Source: Pestalotiopsis fici W106-1 (lineage: Eukaryota > Ascomycota > Sordariomycetes > Amphisphaeriales > Sporocadaceae). From it: DNA of 64,000 bases. The stretch is from NCBI RefSeq assembly GCF_000516985.1, contig NW_006917096.1:3147606-3211605 (forward strand). The letters run 5' to 3'. Made by a program: the position numbers and the translations under genes. Below the pieces are notes generated by a model. The model was not told where the DNA came from, ran no database searches, and saw nothing but the letters and a program-made list of their open reading frames with translations. Below, one piece after another: positions 32,385 through 43,111 of the stretch (positions within the stretch are counted from its first letter, which is position 1; each line of letters begins with the position of its first letter).

Positions 32385-34165
32385 ATGTCCGGCAAGCTTG
32401 ACCAGTCCCTGGACGAGATCGTCTCTACCCAGCGCAAGGCTGGTGGCCGTCGTGGCCGCAACACCACACGCCGCGCTTCTGGCCGAACCACTACTGTTGC
32501 GCCCGTCGGCGGCGTTCAGAAGAACTCCAAGAAGCCCCAGACAGCAGCCAAGCAGGCCCCTGCTAAGGCTTCTGGCGGCCCTGGCGACAGCAAGGTTGTC
32601 GTGAGCAACTTGGTAAGCAATTTGTCCACTCTCTCTTCTAACAAGACTTAATACTAACATGTCACAGCCCAAGGATGTGACTGAGTCACAGATCAAGGTA
32701 TGTTTCCATTAAGGCTATTTCATGCCCATGGAATTTCATCGACATCCTCTTTCAATCGCGCGCGCAAAGAAATATGCACTATTCGATCGAGCAAAGTCAC
32801 GTACCATTCCCCTTCCATGGGATTGGCATTTGGCCGATCAAACGCTGTCGCGTTGCCCCGTCTCCTTCCACATTATGTCTGTATGCAAGTCTGCGTGCAA
32901 GGGACTCGGAAGTTGAGCAGGTCCTCGTCAAAATAAATGCAATACGATTCTGTGAGGTTTGGCACCCTCTGCATCGTATCACTGCATAAGACGAGTAGAC
33001 TATGGCGCTAGATGACATGCAGAATCTGGACACACAGAGTGAGCTGAAAATGCTCGATACCCTGCGTAATCAAGACCGTCAACTCGCAATGAGCACATCA
33101 GTGAGCAACAGCAATACAGCAGACCGCGGAATTACAGTCACCCAATATCGAGAGGATCGTGGTGGCTCGCGATTTCTGTTTACAAAGTGGTGTTTTTATC
33201 CGCTTTCCAACTTTTGAGGTAGCAATCAGAAGTTTCGAGTTGGTGATTACTCACATTTATGGGGCGAAATGCTGTATCGAATGGTACTACGCAGATATCA
33301 GTATTGGGGGCTGCGATCTGGCTGTTGAGGACGCAAGAGGGAAACTTTGGCTGGAACCTCGCCACAGCGGTTCTAGTGATGATCCCCATTATCCTCTGGT
33401 TGTCTTGTGGGAGGCCACGTCATGTCGCGTTGGGCTGTTGACTTTACTAACGCTCACTGTGTGCTCGCTGCTGAGATACTCACTCGTCGATACCCCGGGA
33501 ACGGGTTATGCTCTGGTTTCCTGCCGATGCTTGGAGTTCGAAAGACCGCGATATTACGATTGACCACCCGTACGATATTCGAATCACTAACATAACCTTC
33601 CACTTAGGAATATTTTGTCACCTCGGTCGGCCCCATCAAGCGCCTGGAGCTTGCATATGGCCCTGGCGGTTCCAGCCGTGGTGTTGCTACCATTACTTTC
33701 AGCAAGCGAGACGGTGCCTCCAAGGCCTTTAACCAGCTCAATGGACTCCTGGTCGACGGCAGACCCATCAAGATTGAGATCATTGTCAGCGGTGACAAGG
33801 CCGCTGAGATTGCACCTGCGCCCAAGACCCTGACGGATCGCATCTCGCAGCCCAAGTCGCAGCCCAAGTCCGCTGTGCCTAACAAGAAGAAGGAGGCCGC
33901 AACCAAGGACACCGCTGCCGGTGGCGCTAACCGCGGCCGTAGAAAGCCTGCTCGCGGCAAGAGCTCGCGCCCGGCTAAGAAGACTGCAGAGGAGTTGGAC
34001 AGTGAGATGGCCGACTACTTTGTGGCTGGCAACCAGAATGAGAACGCCAATGGTGGTGCTCCCGCCCCCGCCAATAACGGCGATGCTGCTATGGATGATG
34101 ACATCATGGTAAGTTCAGTTTCTGAAATGCTGCCCATCAACAGATGTTAACCACTTGTTTAGTAA
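32385..34165 (+). CDS. yra1: Yra1/ALY-REF family mRNA export adaptor
   Basis: Four exons: 32385-32612, 32668-32697, 33608-34108 and 34163-34165 (253 aa plus stop). The N-terminus has the REF-N motif (KLDQSLDEIVSTQR) that binds the Sub2/UAP56 helicase. An Arg/Gly-rich linker follows, then an RRM at about 69-148 rebuilt across two introns (VVVSNL|PKDVTESQIK|EYFVTSVGPIKRLELAYG). The C-terminal part is basic, ending in the REF-C motif (ELDSEMADYF). It should recruit the Mex67 exporter to spliced and transcribed mRNA in the nucleus. Intron 2 is 910 nt (gtatgt..cttag, with ctaac about 20 nt before the acceptor), far longer than the other introns here. The last exon consists only of the TAA stop. 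Yeast YRA1 also has an unusually large, autoregulatory intron. Confidence 0.94.
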
Positions 34166-34991
34166 ATTTGGTGTCTCCGAACTGTGTGATGCCATGGCAT
34201 TCTACATGTACGATGGGAATTGAAGGCCACTGTCTCGGTGAAGACCAGTATTGCTTTTTGTTGGGTTCTGACATGGTTTTGCTCTGCTCTTTTTTTTCTT
34301 CTGCCCAGCTTCACTCAGATTGGCACATGCGGTAGATGTTAGTGAACCGATTGGGGGGAGATGGACCATTGGTATGAGGCAGGCTTGTTGATTGTACTGG
34401 ACTTTATATGTCTTTCTGGGAGCAGTCTCCAAGAACATCCATATTCCGAGCGAATGGTAATCAATTCAGGCAATACAGAGATACCCAGGACCTTGAATGC
34501 TTTTCTTGGCTTGAAATGCATTGACATGAAATTTCCACTATCTCTTACAGATAACGAGGAATTTACGTTGTATTGTGTTACATGTGTCTGTTGATGAAGG
34601 GAATGCTCGACGCCATGCTTGGGTAACACTGATTCATGGCGCGACTGTAGTCATCAGAGTAGGCAAAATTGCTTAGGCAGACAAACACCCTGGATCCCGC
34701 AAACCACTCCCGTACCTCCAATAAGGGTTTGCACTTTTATTTGTAGAATCAATATACATTAGAGCAGGCCATAACCCACATAATCATAACACTATATAGG
34801 ACACGTGTTGGGGTCGCACTGTAGGTATCTATGTTGCTGTTTTTCATAAGAAGAGGAAAAAGAAAAAGGATCTTTTGAAATCAAATAAACTCGCCGAACT
34901 CCCCTGTTGAGGAGACCACCCTTGAAGAAGACCGTATTGAATAGAAACGCGGGTTACCCCGTTTTCGAGATGAGTATTTGCATGATGGTTA
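34166..34991. other. Convergent intergenic region
   Basis: Holds the 3' UTRs of yra1 (+) and the small three-exon gene (-). No coding signal on either strand. Confidence 0.5.
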
Positions 34992-35837
34992 TTATTTACC
35001 ACCGCTATTCTGGCGTTTCGACGGCGTGTGTGTCCGACTTTTACTGCTGGAACCATGCGCCTGGCGGGAAGAGGATTGAGCGGCCGAGGATGATGAGCCG
35101 TGTTGAGGCGGCTGGTCCATTCCGCAGAGCATGCGTGTGTATCGGAGACGAGTCGCTGGGATAGACTATTGAATCATTGTAAGCCATGGTATTCGTGCAT
35201 ACTTGAGAAGACTCATGCAGCCGACAAGGGGAGCCAAGATCTCCGAGATTTCATATATTATAGCATAAGTCAAGCAGCCATGTTTGTGTCGTGACCAACT
35301 GAGAACCTGACCAAAGACCAACATGAATGGTACCCGATAATGGCGGGTCATGTAAAAGATGATGTTCTTGTCAAATGCAAGGCAATCATGGCCATATACT
35401 TACATCATCAACTCGCTGCGCGTCCATCATGAGCAGCTCTGGGGTGTCGAGCATTTGGGCGGCCACTCGTCTCTTTTGCACCACCTCAAAGGACTCGGCT
35501 CTAGCAATTATTAGTAGATGTCAACTATGAGAAGGACGTGGTTACTCCAATGATTTAGGGGACAGAATAAGAGAAAAGAGAGAATCCTACAGGAAAAGAA
35601 TAGATAAAAGGGACAGAAGCTTACTTACCCGCGTGAGCCTCCCGGCCGGCTTGCATCTTCATGGACCGAATATGGATCCTTGCCCCGCGCCTGGCGATCC
35701 CGCATCTCGGGCGTGAACTCGGTGTGTTGTTGCTGTTTCTGCATCTGAGGCTGATATGGTGGTGGTGGTGGTCTCTGTGGTCCGCTCATATTGGTGTTAT
35801 AGTAACTGTGGTTGATGCCCCCATGCTGACCCGCGTT
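34992..35837 (-). CDS. Small conserved-looking protein in three exons, function unknown
   Basis: Exons 35837-35629, 35500-35404 and 35165-34992 give 480 nt and 159 aa with all borders GT..AG and all phases matched. The product starts MNAGQHGGINHSYYN, has a poly-Pro stretch (GPQRPPPPPYQPQ), a hydrophilic block (FTPEMRDRQARGKDPYSVHED) and a helical core that crosses exons 1-3. The core reads GAESFEVVQKRRVAAQMLD, then TPELLMMDAQRVDDSIPAT, then RLRYTRMLCGMDQ, and a Ser-rich basic tail ends at NSGGK. I do not recognise a function. The start may instead be the Met at 35786 (MSGPQRPP), because a TATA-like tataaa lies only about 30 bp before 35837. Perfect phase agreement over two introns makes a chance model unlikely. 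Confidence 0.8.
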
Positions 35838-35930
35838 CATGACAAAGGGAAGAAGGGTGTGCCCTTTATACAGTCGAGGAGGGGAGGGCTGCAGTTGCAA
35901 GGATGGAAGGGTGTATAATTTCTACCTAGT

Positions 35931-35957
35931 GTAGGTAGGTAGGTAGGTAGGTAGGTA
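35931..35957. repeat. (GTAG)n microsatellite
   Basis: About 6.5 uninterrupted copies of the tetranucleotide, located about 95 bp upstream of the start of the small three-exon gene. Confidence 0.9.
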
Positions 35958-37100
35958 AGCAAGCTGTCACTGCGCACTTCTGAGAAAGGCTTTTTCTGCT
36001 TTGAGCGGATAGGTGCCGAAGGTGAAGGATTGACAAGAAAGTGAATACCAGGATATGGTTGGTAGGTATGTTGAGGAGCAGGGGCGAAATAGAGCTGAGC
36101 GGGCTACGGGATCCCTCAGGTAAGGAGGTGGTGGTATGTAGTAGAAGACTGTCAGAAGTCTCTCTACTCTGTCCCGGGTCACTCGGGACTTCCGATCGGT
36201 GCCCCGTTTAGTTAGTGTGAGGCTCGCTGATGGGCTTGCAAACAGGTCAAGCATGTGTGCAAGTAAGTCCCTTGAAGTTTTGCTACTATATCATGGAGTT
36301 TTCTGTCTTGGTTGTTCCTCATTGTATCAGAACAGGGGGGTGATGCGCAACGGCTGGTTGGTTACTGGCGGCGGCGGCAGCAATAATAAAGGTAGTAGAC
36401 AAGTACAGTACCGTAAAGCAGCATCAGCAGTGTGCAGCTCTGAACTAAAAGGGCAAAAAATGTGGAGAGGCGAAAGTGCGGCGCGCGGCTCCGCAGCGGA
36501 TAAAGTACGTACTTTTGGTACTTGGGTAAGCAAGGTGAAGGGGGATAAAGAAAGAAAACATTAGAGAAATTCAATGAAATAAAAAGGAAACGTGACGATA
36601 CTTGTGCAGATGGGTATTATTGTTTGAAAAATGTCGTTTAATTCCCTTCGATGATCCCTGGAAGCACGTTTTTTAGGTTCGATATCAGTCCGAGTGCCGG
36701 GTCTTTTTACTGCACTTCGCTTCCCGGATTCGACATTAATAGAGACTCGAAGGCGATTTTCTCATGTAAACGAAAACCAATGTTCGGAAGCTAGAAAAAG
36801 GGATCAAGAAGGCAAAGCTGAACATCAATTGAAGGCTTTAATCTGGCGCTCGTTCTCCTTACTAGCCACTTTCTAATTTAGGTGGACATGTATAGATAGA
36901 GTCAAGTCATGGGCAGGAACGAGGAGCAAACAAGGCTCCTTCTGTTTCTTTCCCCATGTGTACCCTAGCTAAGAGTCGTGCTTTCACCATATGCAAGCTG
37001 ATTGATAGACTGCAGATATTTTAGACTGCCTGGACCTGTGGACTTTTAATCCACTCGGATCCCGACGCGGCCGTTATTCTTTTCCTTCCGTACGCCCAAC

Positions 37101-37123
37101 AGAAGAAGAAGAAGAAGAAGAAG
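37101..37123. repeat. (GAA)n microsatellite
   Basis: Seven to eight copies of the trinucleotide AGA/GAA followed by an A-run, intergenic. Confidence 0.85.
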
Positions 37124-37467
37124 AAAAAAGTCAATCACTCACACAAAGTGCAACCAGCCCTTTTTTTTTGTCGTGGCATGAACCCTGCGTCTTTGTATGC
37201 TCATCTTACGCAGTACAGACATACATACATATTATGATATCTACGTACCAATACATATACGCCAGAATCAACCCGGCACCCAGACGTCAAGAAGCATTTT
37301 CCACCCCTCACCTCATCCCGCATATCGGTCCATGTGCATTCAATGGTCAGCAGCATCTCGATTATGTGCCAAGGTATGTAGTATATGATCTGACACATGA
37401 ACAGCTACACAGATGGCGCGGCCTGAGTGCTTACACCTTTGATCAAGTGGGCTCTAGCTAGCCTCTG

Positions 37468-37503
37468 TTTCTTTTCTTTCTTTCTCTCTCTCTCTCTCCT
37501 CTT
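37468..37503. repeat. Pyrimidine (TC)n/(TTTC)n microsatellite
   Basis: Mixed CTTT and CT simple repeat, intergenic. Confidence 0.8.
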
Positions 37504-40500
37504 TCGCTTTCCCTCTTAAGATACCGCCAGCATACATACATACATGCACAAGGTCTGCATACCTACAGTAGCGCAACGGTTTTCCTGTCCCTTCATTTGC
37601 TGATCCTTGCCTAGAACAACTGGTTCGCTAGCACCAGCGAGAGATATCTCGGCTCCTGGCAAGCCTGGGGTTGGGATGGGGGGCTGAATGAATACTGGAG
37701 ACACGAGACAGGGCCGAAAGAAGTATCAATTCATAATCTAGATTCGTATGGTCGCAGCCCTTTTCGGCAGACGAGCTGTCGACTATTGACGCGACTTGCA
37801 GCAAGGTCGTCCCACTATCCTAGCCTGGATGCATACTCTGCGCATATCCAGTGCAGGGGTGGCAGATGATGGTCGGCCGCCGCCAGTCAAAAACTCTGCT
37901 CCCTCACCATGAATATCGGATGATTGTCCGCCTGTCGTCACAAGAGAGAGAAGCACTGCCGTTACACGATGCATCATTGGCAGTCTGCATGAGCGTGACA
38001 CTGCTGCCCTCTTGGAATGGTCTCTGCATCACTTTGCCTTGGCGCCGCCGCCGCCAGCGAACCATGATATCTACCTTTTCGCTAACCAGAAAACCACAAG
38101 GTCATCGCCTGCCCATCGCCGAATGACTTGAGGGAGAATGGACCTTCATACAGGCCAGCTTTCCCAGACACAGTTGCCTCGGTGCTTCAGCACTCAGTGG
38201 GCGCAAATTTCGGAGCTATGCAATTGTCATGCGTCGAGCCGAGTCCTACCTCCAGCATTTTGATCAGTCATCTGTCATCTATGCTAATGGGGGCCGTTGT
38301 GATGCTTCTGTGATTGGAGACCAGCAGCAAGGCAGGCACTTACATCTTGCAGATGCAAACGCTTCCAACGTGTCATTAGGATCGCTGCCGACCCCTTCCT
38401 CTTCCGTTCACGGCAGAACCTCGACTACAACATGTCTCCCAGCTGTCGGGCGCGGATGATGTGACCCGACAGCGCGCAGCAGAGACCCGTTACCTCACCC
38501 TATCTCGATTCCTCCGTATAGCTACGATTGAACCGAGATGGGGAGATACACATGGATCTTGCATGACTTCTTTGTTGATCGGATATCCGCATGTGCAAAG
38601 TTGATATTGAGAATGACTGCATAAGCGGGTTTGCCCGCGAGGACCGCTGGGCTGACTCGACTGTACGGAGCATTATCCAACACGTCTACAGAGTATATAG
38701 CGGTTGACAATGATGCGCCTCTGGAATTTGCCGACTTCGGCTTCCTCGCCAAGCAACAACCGATGGCGTCCCGAATTCCAATACCCGACTTTCGAGATAG
38801 TACTGCCCAGCCGCAAACGCGTAGAACCAAACCCCTTGCTGGTGATTACTGGATCCTACGCAGCCAAGCAAGGGCAAGAAGAAGAAAAAGCAAGTTAAAC
38901 TTTGCCAGGAAGAAAAGCACCAGGAATCTCAATTAGGACGACCGCGTCAACAGTAATGGGACCATGAGAGCCTTCACTGCATGCCGGGACCCCGTTCCGA
39001 TATGCACACTTCCTTGGGGCGGTACAGCGGTTCCAGAAACTCAATTGCTCAGCAAACCTGGCATGTTTATCTGGCAGTTTGTCGTCATTCTCTCCAGGCA
39101 TGGGGGTACCCATGCACGTTTGGTGGCCATTGTTATTTCAACGTTTCTGAAGTTACCATCGACATGATTTGGATCGACTTTCTCCTTCAGACCATCCTTC
39201 TGCATGAGTAGATGTATTGAGAGACGTCGCAGCTCCCTACTCCGATCAGCTTGCGTGGAAGCTTCCCCGTCGTTTTCGGTCGTACTCGGGGAATGGATTG
39301 AGCAAATTGTTACTCTGTACAAAGTACTTCTAAAAACTAACCGCAGCATATCCATGCCTCTTTGCCGCAGCCTCTCAGCCACTATTAGAGTTGAGGTAAA
39401 ATGTCCAATAAACGAAAACACCAAAATCAAGCTATTGCAAGGTCTTTGGGGGGGGGTTTTCTAGGCAAGCCAAGTATTATGTTCATCTTTAGATATTGCG
39501 GCAGCAACCTAAACTTCTCCATACAATTTACCATGTTTAGACACGGGCTAGAAAACCACGACTCCCTGACCTAACCGGACTGACTGCAGTAATCATTCTC
39601 AGCAATACTCCATGGTTTCTCTTCGTTAAGTGGCCATTCACAAGTCGGAATCGCACAGGAGCACTGTCCGTGCCTAATGAATGGCTCCATTGAAGAAAAA
39701 GCAAAAGCACAAGATGATGAAAAAAAGAAAAGAAAGTGGACTCTCGATCCACAGTATATTGCCCATGTAAGGCTGGGAAGACTTTTTCTTTGGTCGCGTT
39801 TCGAGACGTCGATCAGCTCACTTGCTTTCTTTCTCTGCATGTCTATCGCCCTCCAGAGTATCTAAGGACTTGGGGGACCCAGCTTGTCGCCGAGTACCCT
39901 GCTCTCCTTGCATGCAGTACGACTGCGGACAAGTCTCCGGAGACGTTCGCCCAGCTATACGAGAGCGTTGACTTGCTTGATAGTTTGTATTTCTGATATT
40001 TTTCTTTTCGTTTGTGCTGATCCAGTTCCCCTGCTAGCGTTGTGGCGGGATGCACTCACTATATTGGTGGTCGTGGTGTTGCGGGCTGAGCCGCTCTACG
40101 AGGGCATGGGAACTCGGACAAATAATTACCTATGAGATAGAAATTCCCTTTGTCATTTCTTTGCAAATTATGAAAATTGGTACATCATTATTCCGAGTTT
40201 CTACCTATCCAGAATGAACATATATGCAGTTACCTTGATGGAACGAATCGACATCTCATGGCTGTTCCCGCTTGATGGACCCTAAGCCCAGATAACCCTG
40301 AATCAACCCTCATATAGTCACGAGTTTGCCCCTTGGAAACGGCGAAAAGCTCATGATAAAATGCAGCTTGATCAAATATCAAATATCATATATCACATCA
40401 TCTCAAATGATTCATGGCACAATAGTGAATACTATTCCTATAAGTATGTCTATCGAGCACTTTCTTGTCGCTCAATGTAGCCAGTTGTCATCCATGTCAA

Positions 40501-40735
40501 CCCAGCCCATATGCCTTTGGTTTCAATGTCCCATGATACCCGCAATGCAACAAGGCCCATCCCAGCCAGGAAAATGCAATCAATGCCAACCTTTTAACGA
40601 AACTGGGAACTGAAATCATGACTCCTAGAACTCCTTCCCAATGTATGAAGTTGCATCTCATTGTGAATTCAAAATTGATTCATGTCAAAAAAGCGACCAG
40701 CTATATCTCGATCTAATCCCTTTTGAGCACCTACT

Positions 40736-43111
40736 CTAGGCGTATCGTGCTGTTTGTATACGGCTCATAGGCTGTTGGCCATAAGGTGCGTAGGGTGGCG
40801 GCATTCCGCGATCCATTTGGCTGCCAGGACCACGAGGCTGCGATCGTGGCATATTCGCCCCAGCCCAACCTGGCGGTGGCCCTCCACGCGGCCAGCCCTG
40901 ATTTGGCAGAGGCCGTACTGTCTTGGGACGTTTTCTTCCTCGAAAGCGACTCCAGCAGCAGCAGCAAATCGCAAGCAGGAGAAGGCCGCCCACGACTGAT
41001 GCAACGGGTATCACAACATTCTTGTTGTCCTTGAGCCACCCACCAACCTCGTCTGCAATGTTTGAGCCCTCGCATTTGCCGTTGCTGCACTTGCCACCAC
41101 CTTGGCATGGGGTTCCATCCAGGAAGTATTGGTTCAGGTTGTAGCATGTGTTTGAGCCCAGGCGTGACGAGGAACACGATAAAAGACAGCCCTGGGAGTT
41201 ACATGCTGCAGTGCTATTGTCCGTAGTCAGGGCTCCCACCACTGTCCTGCACTGCAAGTCTCGGGATGTGCATTGGCCAGATGCACAAGTAAGGCCGGCG
41301 CCATCCGAGCCGCAAGATGTTCCATCGTCTGCGACCTTGTCTTCGGGGCATGTTGCCGTGGTGCCTGTACAAGTCTCTTCGGGATCGCATGTACCTGTGC
41401 TAGCCCTGCACACTTCAGTCGATGATTTGAATTGGCATTGTGACGAGCAGCAGTCCTCATTCGAGGGGTCGCAGACCGAGCCCGATGTGAATTTACATGT
41501 CGTGGCGTCACAACAAGTGTTATCTCCGCAGCCATCCTCGCCCCCGCAGTCACAGTCTTCTCCCTGTTCGACGATTCCGTTGCCGCACTGGCTTCCGGTG
41601 ATAGTGACGACATCCTTATTGTTGGTCAAGCACGTTGATCTGACACTGTTCCGTTGCAGTGCAGAGCATATGTTGCCAATACTACATGGGGAAAATTGTG
41701 TAATGTCCGAGCCTGTAGATGGGTTCATCATGTACTTTCCGTTGGCATTGCATGAAGAACTGCTTAGCGGGCAGCATTGCTGCATCGATACGGAACCGTC
41801 CGAGCATGTGGAGGAGATACAGTCATGGACGGCACCAAAAGTGTGGCCGCTCTCGTGAGCAAAAACCTGCCATTCTGTCGAGGTTCTGACCACCACATTG
41901 GCGCCAGAAGTGGTATCGTTGCCATCACCCGTGCCAACGACGCAAAGCTGACCCAGCCACGCCAGACCAACGGCAGAATCTGTGTTGCACGTACTCAGCA
42001 GCGTCCAGTACGCGTTGGTATCATTGCGCTGTCCTCTCCAGGCCGAGAAGAGACTGAGGCGGTTGCTGATGGTGACGCTGTCGCTACAGGCCACGTTCCA
42101 TGGAGCGGTTTCTTGCGCAGTGCCGGGACACGATGCATCACTCACGACAAGATCATGAATGCCCAGAGAGATGTTGAATGTGCTTTCATAGACCTCGGAT
42201 GCAGCACTCACCATTTGAATGATGTTGCTTCTTGCATCCTCCTTGTTGTCGAACTCGGCGGTATAGGTACAATCGGTGGCGATTCCCACCAATGCCACTT
42301 TGCGAGAGGTTGGACAGCCGTCCGTCGAGCCAATGGTGCTGGCGAGGTTTACACCAGCACCATTACCACCAGTGGGCGTGTCGTCGTCTCGAGCAAATAG
42401 ATCATGGCCGCCAGCGGGGGACATGGAGCTGAGGTCTATGCCAGTAAAGATGGGATGATCAAGATCAGTGTTGAAGCTCAAATGATCCGAATCGCAGCTC
42501 GAATCACCAAGACCACGCTTCAGTTCGCCGACCGCGTTATGACTGGGCAGCACATCGGAATCCCTCCATACAACCATGTATTCGTCCCTGGAGAATTCGG
42601 CCACGGGGTCTTCATGGTGTTGCGTCTTTCGATAATTGGTGCTAGTTTGTACGTGGTGAATGACTCCATCTAGCCTGAATGTTCCCTCGAATATGGGGTT
42701 GGCGCCATCGCGATAGACCGACATGCGCGCCCATCCAGCCTTCAGCCACTCTCCATGGTCCGGGTGCTTGACAAATGTGTCACCCTTGAAGACTCTGTGG
42801 TCCGACCTTAATATTGGTTCCTCATGTCTGATGGATCCATCGGCGTTTAGATATTGTATTGTCGCATCATCGGACAAGACATCATAATTAGGCTGCAGTG
42901 TCAAGCGCACCTTGTCGTTGGCGCCATGCAGCAAGAAGGTAAGTTCGAAGGAAGAGTGGGCATGAACACGATGCGAAGGCGTGTGCAGGATTGGGTCGTC
43001 CACGCGACTGATGTAGCTTAGAGCATTTCTCTTGGTTGAGTGCGCTTCCGCTAATAAAGGGGAGAAGGTTAGCAGCACGGCGGCGGCGACGGCCCCAAGA
43101 ATGCCGCGCAT
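40736..43111 (-). CDS. ADAM-type (M12B) membrane metalloprotease
   Basis: Single exon, 791 aa, about the usual length for fungal ADAMs. Signal peptide at residues 1-23 (MRGILGAVAAAVLLTFSPLL). A prodomain runs to about 199 and ends in a dibasic ELKR|G site for a Kex2-like convertase. The reprolysin domain has the full zinc signature HESGHTFGAVHD at 419-430 and a Met-turn (GKYMMNPS) at about 459-466, so it should be catalytically active. A Cys-rich disintegrin-like domain lies at about 508-590 (CGNGIVEQGEDCDCGG), then an EGF-like Cys cluster. One transmembrane helix at about 699-719 is followed by CCCCW, then a basic, Pro/Gly-rich cytoplasmic tail. Family role: ectodomain shedding or pericellular proteolysis at the cell surface. 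Substrates in fungi are unknown. Confidence 0.95.
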   Translation of the reverse strand: MRGILGAVAAAVLLTFSPLLAEAHSTKRNALSYISRVDDPILHTPSHRVHAHSSFELTFLLHGANDKVRLTLQPNYDVLSDDATIQYLNADGSIRHEEPILRSDHRVFKGDTFVKHPDHGEWLKAGWARMSVYRDGANPIFEGTFRLDGVIHHVQTSTNYRKTQHHEDPVAEFSRDEYMVVWRDSDVLPSHNAVGELKRGLGDSSCDSDHLSFNTDLDHPIFTGIDLSSMSPAGGHDLFARDDDTPTGGNGAGVNLASTIGSTDGCPTSRKVALVGIATDCTYTAEFDNKEDARSNIIQMVSAASEVYESTFNISLGIHDLVVSDASCPGTAQETAPWNVACSDSVTISNRLSLFSAWRGQRNDTNAYWTLLSTCNTDSAVGLAWLGQLCVVGTGDGNDTTSGANVVVRTSTEWQVFAHESGHTFGAVHDCISSTCSDGSVSMQQCCPLSSSSCNANGKYMMNPSTGSDITQFSPCSIGNICSALQRNSVRSTCLTNNKDVVTITGSQCGNGIVEQGEDCDCGGEDGCGDNTCCDATTCKFTSGSVCDPSNEDCCSSQCQFKSSTEVCRASTGTCDPEETCTGTTATCPEDKVADDGTSCGSDGAGLTCASGQCTSRDLQCRTVVGALTTDNSTAACNSQGCLLSCSSSRLGSNTCYNLNQYFLDGTPCQGGGKCSNGKCEGSNIADEVGGWLKDNKNVVIPVASVVGGLLLLAICCCCWSRFRGRKRPKTVRPLPNQGWPRGGPPPGWAGANMPRSQPRGPGSQMDRGMPPPYAPYGQQPMSRIQTARYA

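Larger units (their letters stand above)
35838..40735. other. 4.9-kb gene-poor region with microsatellites
   Basis: No confidently supported gene. It holds the promoter of the small three-exon gene, several microsatellites and overlapping short frames without family features. The most protein-like are near 38229-38459 and 38704-38936 on the plus strand, but they overlap other frames of equal length and lack good starts. The end near 40.7 kb is the 3' flank of the ADAM gene. Confidence 0.4.

Noticed and set aside
34166..34660. Short plus-strand frames downstream of the Yra1-like gene (for example 34361-34594)
   Set aside because: Located in the 3' UTR of the gene, no family features, overlapped by minus-strand frames of the same length.
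40754..42673. Several long plus-strand frames opposite the ADAM gene (for example 41148-41858, 41777-42400)
   Set aside because: Antisense shadows of a GC-rich coding region; the minus-strand protein has full domain structure.
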